Of a DNA stretch of 46,520 nucleotides, positions 42,831 to 46,520 are shown one piece after another. The position numbers were made by a program, and so were the translations under genes. The notes under the pieces were generated by a model that was not told where the DNA came from, ran no database searches, and worked only from the letters and a program-made list of their open reading frames with translations. Position 1 is the first letter of the stretch; every line of letters starts with the position of its first letter. The stretch comes from Brevundimonas sp. Its GTDB lineage: Bacteria > Pseudomonadota > Alphaproteobacteria > Caulobacterales > Caulobacteraceae. The DNA lies in assembly GCF_016463485.1 (NCBI RefSeq), contig NZ_JAEMRD010000010.1, positions 1 to 46,520 on the forward strand, in the 5' to 3' direction.

Positions 42831-44320
42831 CGAACACCTCCGGCGCGGCGAGGTGTCAATCGCGCCTCGCGGAACCAGGGGGACGGCCGATAGAAGTCCT
42901 CGCCCGTTGCATCGGCGATATTGTTCAGCGTCCGTGCAACCCTGTCCAAGCCGTGCCGTCTCGCCCATGCCAACGGGCCCTGGGGGTGATTGGCACCATG
43001 AACCATGGCGTCGTCGATCCCCTCCTCCGACGCGACACCATCCTGTACCGCGTCGCCTGCGGAATTGGCCAACTGAGCAAGGGTCCTGAGGACGATCTGG
43101 CCCGGACGATCAGGCACGAACAGGACTGTCCGGCCGAGCGCGCCGGCGAGGCCGGCAATCACGGCCCTGGCGCTCGGCGAAGCGGCGCTGGCGACCCAGG
43201 TCATCCAGTCGGACGGATCCCTCGGCGTATCCATCAGGCCGGACACACCCGGGCGATCACGCAGGCGTCGTCCATCCCCGAAAGCGATCACCTCGTTTCC
43301 GACCCGGAGTCGCTCATCGCCCAGATCGTGATCCACCGTCAGGGGAAGACCGGCCTCACGGGCAACGGTCGCCAGTCCGAGGAACCGGCCCGGGCAGCTC
43401 GAAACCTGGATCTTCCGGGGTTCAGGCCCGTCGACCTCGACCGTCGCGGAGGGCATGGCTGCCGCGTAGTCATAGACCCCCGAGCCAGTTTTCCGTCCTA
43501 GCCGACCCTCCTCGAAAAGCGTCCTCTGGGTGCTCTGCGGCCTGAAGCGCGTCTGGCCGCCGTAGGCGTCGAAGATGGAACAAGCCACGGCATAGTTCAC
43601 GTCGTGGCCGATGAGGTCGGCGAGCGCCAGGGGCCCGAGACGAAACCCCCCGGAGGACGTGAGGGCGGCGTCAATCCGTTCCGGCGCGATACCCTCACCG
43701 AGGGCGGCGAAGCCTTCGGCATAGTAGGGTCGTGCAACGCGGTTGACGATAAACCCGGGAACGTCGCGAACGACAACCGGATGCTTGGCCCATGTGCGCA
43801 TCAGCGCGATCATGGCGTCGATCGTCGCCACCGGCGTCACGGGACCGGGCACGATCTCGACCAGCCGCATGATCGGCGCGGGGTTGAAGAAATGCAGGCC
43901 AAGGACGCGATGAGGTCCCGGAGTTGCGTTCGCCAGATCTGCAATCGAAAGGGACGACGTATTGCTGGCGAGTATGGCGTCGGGCCCGACGACGCGGGAC
44001 ATGACCTCAAAGAGTTGCAGCTTGGCGGCCAATTGCTCGACGATCGCCTCTATCACCAGCGTCGCGCCGGATGCAGACGAGGTTTCCTTCGTGAACGTCA
44101 GGCGCGCCAGCGCCGCATTCGTTTCTGACGTGCTGTGGGTTCCTCGCTTCGTCAGGGCAGCCAAGGATGCCGAAATCGTGTTTCGAGCACGGTCAAGGGC
44201 GGCGGCAGACGGATCTATAACGCGAACGACATGCCCGGCCAGGGCGGCGACCTGGGCAATCCCGCCTCCCATGGCTCCGGCCCCCACGACCACGACGACG
44301 GCGTCCCGTGACATTTCCAT
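42827..44320 (-). CDS. paaH: 3-hydroxyadipyl-CoA dehydrogenase
   Basis: This 497-residue enzyme oxidises 3-hydroxyadipyl-CoA to 3-oxoadipyl-CoA with NAD+. The Rossmann motif is VVGAGAMGGGIAQVAALAGH (about residues 9-28). It is followed by LGLHFFNPAPIMRLVEI and FIVNRVARPYYAEG of the 3-hydroxyacyl-CoA dehydrogenase family, then a second C-terminal helical domain (about 400-480). Length suits the PaaH subtype. Start 44320 has an AGGGA site; ATG 44314 is two codons in. It is divergent from paaK. Confidence 0.93.
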   Translation of the reverse strand: MEMSRDAVVVVVGAGAMGGGIAQVAALAGHVVRVIDPSAAALDRARNTISASLAALTKRGTHSTSETNAALARLTFTKETSSASGATLVIEAIVEQLAAKLQLFEVMSRVVGPDAILASNTSSLSIADLANATPGPHRVLGLHFFNPAPIMRLVEIVPGPVTPVATIDAMIALMRTWAKHPVVVRDVPGFIVNRVARPYYAEGFAALGEGIAPERIDAALTSSGGFRLGPLALADLIGHDVNYAVACSIFDAYGGQTRFRPQSTQRTLFEEGRLGRKTGSGVYDYAAAMPSATVEVDGPEPRKIQVSSCPGRFLGLATVAREAGLPLTVDHDLGDERLRVGNEVIAFGDGRRLRDRPGVSGLMDTPRDPSDWMTWVASAASPSARAVIAGLAGALGRTVLFVPDRPGQIVLRTLAQLANSAGDAVQDGVASEEGIDDAMVHGANHPQGPLAWARRHGLDRVARTLNNIADATGEDFYRPSPWFREARLTPRRAGGVR

Positions 44321-44387
44321 GCAGCTTCCCTGTTCTGAGGTGGCGTCCGAAAGCACCGTCGTAGCGCAAATTTTCGACCTTGATAAT

Positions 44388-44406
44388 AATTGTTCGTCCG
44401 GTCATT
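44388..44406. promoter_or_regulatory. PaaR-type operator between divergent paaH and paaK
   Basis: AATTGTTCGTCCGGTCATT is a degenerate copy of the PaaR-type palindrome, 68 bases before the paaH start. A second partial core, ACCGGTCGG (44521-44529), lies just before paaK, next to a TTGACT that could be its -35 box (44513-44518). The rest of the 244-base divergent gap shows no gene. Confidence 0.45.
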
Positions 44407-44564
44407 CTATTAAACAGCGGCGCGACGACGTCGGGCAGGGGAGCGGCGGAGCACCGGGCAGTTGAGGAATGAAGCCGACAGTATGAAATGTCGCGACGAA
44501 CCCGAACGCCCTTTGACTTCACCGGTCGGCAGGACGCCACGCGTCCGCATACAGGAGGCGACGC

Positions 44565-45881
44565 ATGCAGTTACGAGGTCTTGACCCCATCGAGACGGCG
44601 TCGCGCGACGAGATTGAGACGCTTCAGCTTCAGAGACTGAAGGACTCGCTGACTCACGCCTACACAGGCAATCCCTGTTACCGGGCAAAGTTCGACGCCG
44701 CAGGTGTCCATCCCGACGACCTCTTGAGTCTCGCGGACTTGGCCAGGTTCCCCTTCACCACCAAGGCGGACCTTCGCGATGCCTACCCGTTCAACTTTTT
44801 CGCCGTTCCTCAGGATCGCCTGGCGCGCATTCACGCCTCGTCCGGCACCACCGGCAAGCCCACGGTCGTAGGTTACACGCGCAAGGATATCGACACCTGG
44901 GCCGGGGTGGTGGCGCGATCCCTCTACGCAGCCGGCTGTCGCGCAGGAATGAAGGTTCACGTCGCCTACGGCTACGGCCTTTTCACCGGCGGGCTCGGGG
45001 CCCATTATGGCGCCGAGGCGCTGGGGTGCGCGGTCATCCCGATGTCAGGCGGGCAAACTGAAAAACAGGTTCAGTTGATCGAGGACTTCCGGCCCGATCT
45101 GATCATGGTGACCCCCAGCTATATGCTGGCGATCCTGGACGAGTTCCAACGTCAGGGGCTGGATCCCCGCGCCTCCTCGCTCGGGATCGGTGTATTCGGA
45201 GCTGAGCCCTGGACGAACGCCATGCGCGGCGAAATCGAACAGGCTTTCGCGATCGACGCGGTGGACATCTACGGCCTGTCCGAAGTCATGGGCCCGGGTG
45301 TCGCTTCCGAGTGCGTCGAAGCCAAGGATGGGCCAACGATCTGGGAGGACCACTTCTATCCCGAGGTGATCGATCCGGTGACTGGCGAAGTCTTGCCGGA
45401 CGGGTCGCTCGGCGAACTGGTGTTCACCTCCCTCACCAAGGAGGCCATGCCCATCGTTCGATATCGCACCCGTGACCTTACCCGCCTACTGCCGGGCACC
45501 AGCCGGACGATGCGGAGAATGGACAAGATCACGGGCCGATCCGACGACATGCTGATCATCCGTGGCGTCAACGTTTTTCCAAGCCAGATTGAGGAGCAGA
45601 TCCTTGGCTGCGCCGCGCTTGCACCCCACTTCCAGATAGAACTGACCCGACCGGGTCGAATGGACCAGGTGCGGATCCTGGTCGAATGCAGGCCCGACAC
45701 CAACGAGCCGGCCCAGAGCTCCGATCGCCTCAAACTGGCTGAAGGCATCAAGAACCTGATCGGCATCACGGTCGACATCCAGATTCGACCGGAGGGAACC
45801 CTCCCCCGCTCCCAGGGCAAGGCCAGCCGTGTTGTCGACTTCCGAGAGCCTGCTGCCGAACTGCAGGGCAACGCGTTGTGA
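44565..45881 (+). CDS. paaK: Phenylacetate-CoA ligase
   Basis: This 438-residue AMP-forming ligase activates phenylacetate to phenylacetyl-CoA, the first committed step. ATP-binding motif HASSGTTGKPTVVGYT (about residues 95-110), YGLSEVMGPGVASEC and the C-terminal GRSDDMLIIRGVNVFPSQIEEQ and LPRSQGKASRV are standard for PaaK. Length is as expected. A GGAGG site precedes the ATG. It is the only plus-strand paa gene, divergent from paaFH. Confidence 0.97.
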   Translation: MQLRGLDPIETASRDEIETLQLQRLKDSLTHAYTGNPCYRAKFDAAGVHPDDLLSLADLARFPFTTKADLRDAYPFNFFAVPQDRLARIHASSGTTGKPTVVGYTRKDIDTWAGVVARSLYAAGCRAGMKVHVAYGYGLFTGGLGAHYGAEALGCAVIPMSGGQTEKQVQLIEDFRPDLIMVTPSYMLAILDEFQRQGLDPRASSLGIGVFGAEPWTNAMRGEIEQAFAIDAVDIYGLSEVMGPGVASECVEAKDGPTIWEDHFYPEVIDPVTGEVLPDGSLGELVFTSLTKEAMPIVRYRTRDLTRLLPGTSRTMRRMDKITGRSDDMLIIRGVNVFPSQIEEQILGCAALAPHFQIELTRPGRMDQVRILVECRPDTNEPAQSSDRLKLAEGIKNLIGITVDIQIRPEGTLPRSQGKASRVVDFREPAAELQGNAL

Positions 45882-46043
45882 CCATCCGCCGCTCGTGGAA
45901 GATGGGTGAACAGTCTGAACTATAATGACTGCGGCGGCGGCCGAGCCCGCACCGAGCTGGATGCGGCCTGAAGCCGCCTCAACACCGTGGCTCTCCTGCG
46001 GGCCAGGATTACGCTGATTGTTACCCCGACGTTATCCAGCAAG

Positions 46044-46076
46044 AAAAAGGGGTTAGCGGTTTCCCGCTAACCCCTT
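46044..46076 (-). terminator. Rho-independent terminator of tRNA-Ala
   Basis: A perfect 13-base stem (arms 46047-46059 and 46064-46076, AAGGGGTTAGCGG and complement) with a 4-base loop is followed, on the minus strand, by a run of T (46048-46044). It lies 8 bases after the tRNA 3' end in the right orientation. The upstream stretch 45882-46043 shows nothing else convincing. Confidence 0.88.
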
Positions 46077-46083
46077 CGAAAAT

Positions 46084-46159
<76 letters not shown>

Positions 46160-46216
46160 GAACCTGAGACGGGCTGTCCCGGGTCGGATCGTCGGGTGTC
46201 CCCGGCGAGGCGGCGA

Positions 46217-46245
46217 TACCTATGTCAGGGCGATTTCTCGATCAA
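46217..46245 (-). promoter_or_regulatory. Putative promoter of tRNA-Ala
   Basis: On the minus strand, TTGATC (46245-46240) and TAGGTA (46222-46217) are separated by 17 bases and lie about 60 bases before the tRNA 5' end. Both boxes are only moderate matches, so the call is tentative. Confidence 0.4.
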
Positions 46246-46285
46246 CCCCGATTGGCCAGTTTATTTTCGCTTGATCGAAATACCG

Positions 46286-46315
46286 CTTGAGACCGGTTTT
46301 CCAACCGGCCTCAAG
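46286..46315 (-). terminator. Stem-loop after the TIGR02300-type gene
   Basis: CTTGAG-A-CCGGTT / AACCGG-C-CTCAAG forms a 13-pair stem with one internal mismatch and a 4-base loop, 24 bases after the stop of the minus-strand gene. The following bases (CGGTATTTCG) hold only a short T-run, so termination strength is uncertain. Confidence 0.55.
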
Positions 46316-46339
46316 TCACGCGACCAAGCGCCAGGCCTC

Positions 46340-46520
46340 CTAGAGATCGTCGTCCTTGCCGCCCTTGGCCAGGTCTTCGTCGAAGGCGTCGTCGTCCTCA
46401 TCCTCGATGAAGGGAACAGAATCGTCGTCGTCGTCGGCCAGGACGTCGTCGTCGCCGTCGGTCGAGCCCATGCCGGCCTCTTCGGACGGATCGGCGACCG
46501 CGTCATCCTCGTCGTCGGGG
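46340..46520 (-). CDS. TIGR02300-type (FYDLN acid) protein, C-terminal end only
   Basis: The last 59 codons of a minus-strand gene that continues beyond the window. The visible part is almost wholly acidic: Asp/Glu runs broken by AGMGSTDG, SVPFIEDEDDDAFDE and a final KGGKDDDL before the stop TAG at 46342-46340. This matches the acidic tail of the TIGR02300 family, small alphaproteobacterial proteins with an N-terminal zinc-ribbon-like FYDLN segment, which cannot be seen here. Function of the family is unknown. Assignment rests on composition and tRNA-Ala context. Confidence 0.65.
   Translation of the reverse strand, partial: PDDEDDAVADPSEEAGMGSTDGDDDVLADDDDDSVPFIEDEDDDAFDEDLAKGGKDDDL

Overview
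The window is GC-rich DNA that reads like a free-living, nutrient-scavenging alphaproteobacterium. Caulobacterales (Brevundimonas or Phenylobacterium type) is my inference. It rests on four TonB-dependent receptors in 46 kb, a TIGR02300-type acidic protein next to tRNA-Ala, and the style of the TraB/GumN and chorismate mutase proteins. No phage, insertion sequence or CRISPR array is visible. The window looks like chromosomal core at both ends (tldD on the left; tRNA-Ala and TIGR02300 on the right) flanking about 43 kb of catabolic gene clusters.

Layout. (1) 1-4.6 kb: 3' end of tldD, a membrane-anchored unknown protein, a TraB/GumN-like protein that has lost its catalytic signature, and a divergent TonB-dependent receptor. 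(2) 4.6-10.8 kb: a compact module with a TetR regulator divergent from an operon of TonB receptor, HSL-type esterase, and an unusual 710-residue protein that fuses an HSL-type esterase to a complete 12-helix MFS transporter. (3) 10.8-15.2 kb: tyrosine catabolism hppD-hmgA-fahA, with a MarR regulator and two repeated operator-like sites. (4) 15.3-27.5 kb: a set of genes apparently tied together by one operator type (core TGGTCGACAA, five copies). It holds a chorismate mutase-like gene, a TonB receptor divergent from an operon of aromatic-acid-type MFS, IlvD-family dehydratase, NTF2-like protein, FAH-family hydrolase and zinc-free MDR oxidoreductase, then a GntR/FCD regulator with a 3-hydroxyisobutyrate dehydrogenase-like enzyme, a BLUF photoreceptor, an AraC remnant and an extradiol-type VOC protein. 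(5) 27.5-28.7 kb: a Bcr/CflA-type drug exporter. (6) 28.8-45.9 kb: a complete phenylacetate degradation locus (paaR, Z, G, L, E, D, C, B, A, J, I, F, H, K) with its own TonB receptor and PaaR-like palindromes before each transcription unit. (7) 46.0-46.5 kb: tRNA-Ala(GGC) with promoter and terminator, and the end of a TIGR02300 gene.

How it works together. Three of the four TonB receptors sit inside regulated catabolic units, each with an inner-membrane transporter and enzymes. The window therefore reads as a series of complete 'outer-membrane import, inner-membrane import, catabolism' modules. The phenylacetate and tyrosine routes are assigned with confidence. The substrates of the esterase/MFS module and of the GntR-controlled cluster are unknown; these two are the best candidates for undescribed systems.
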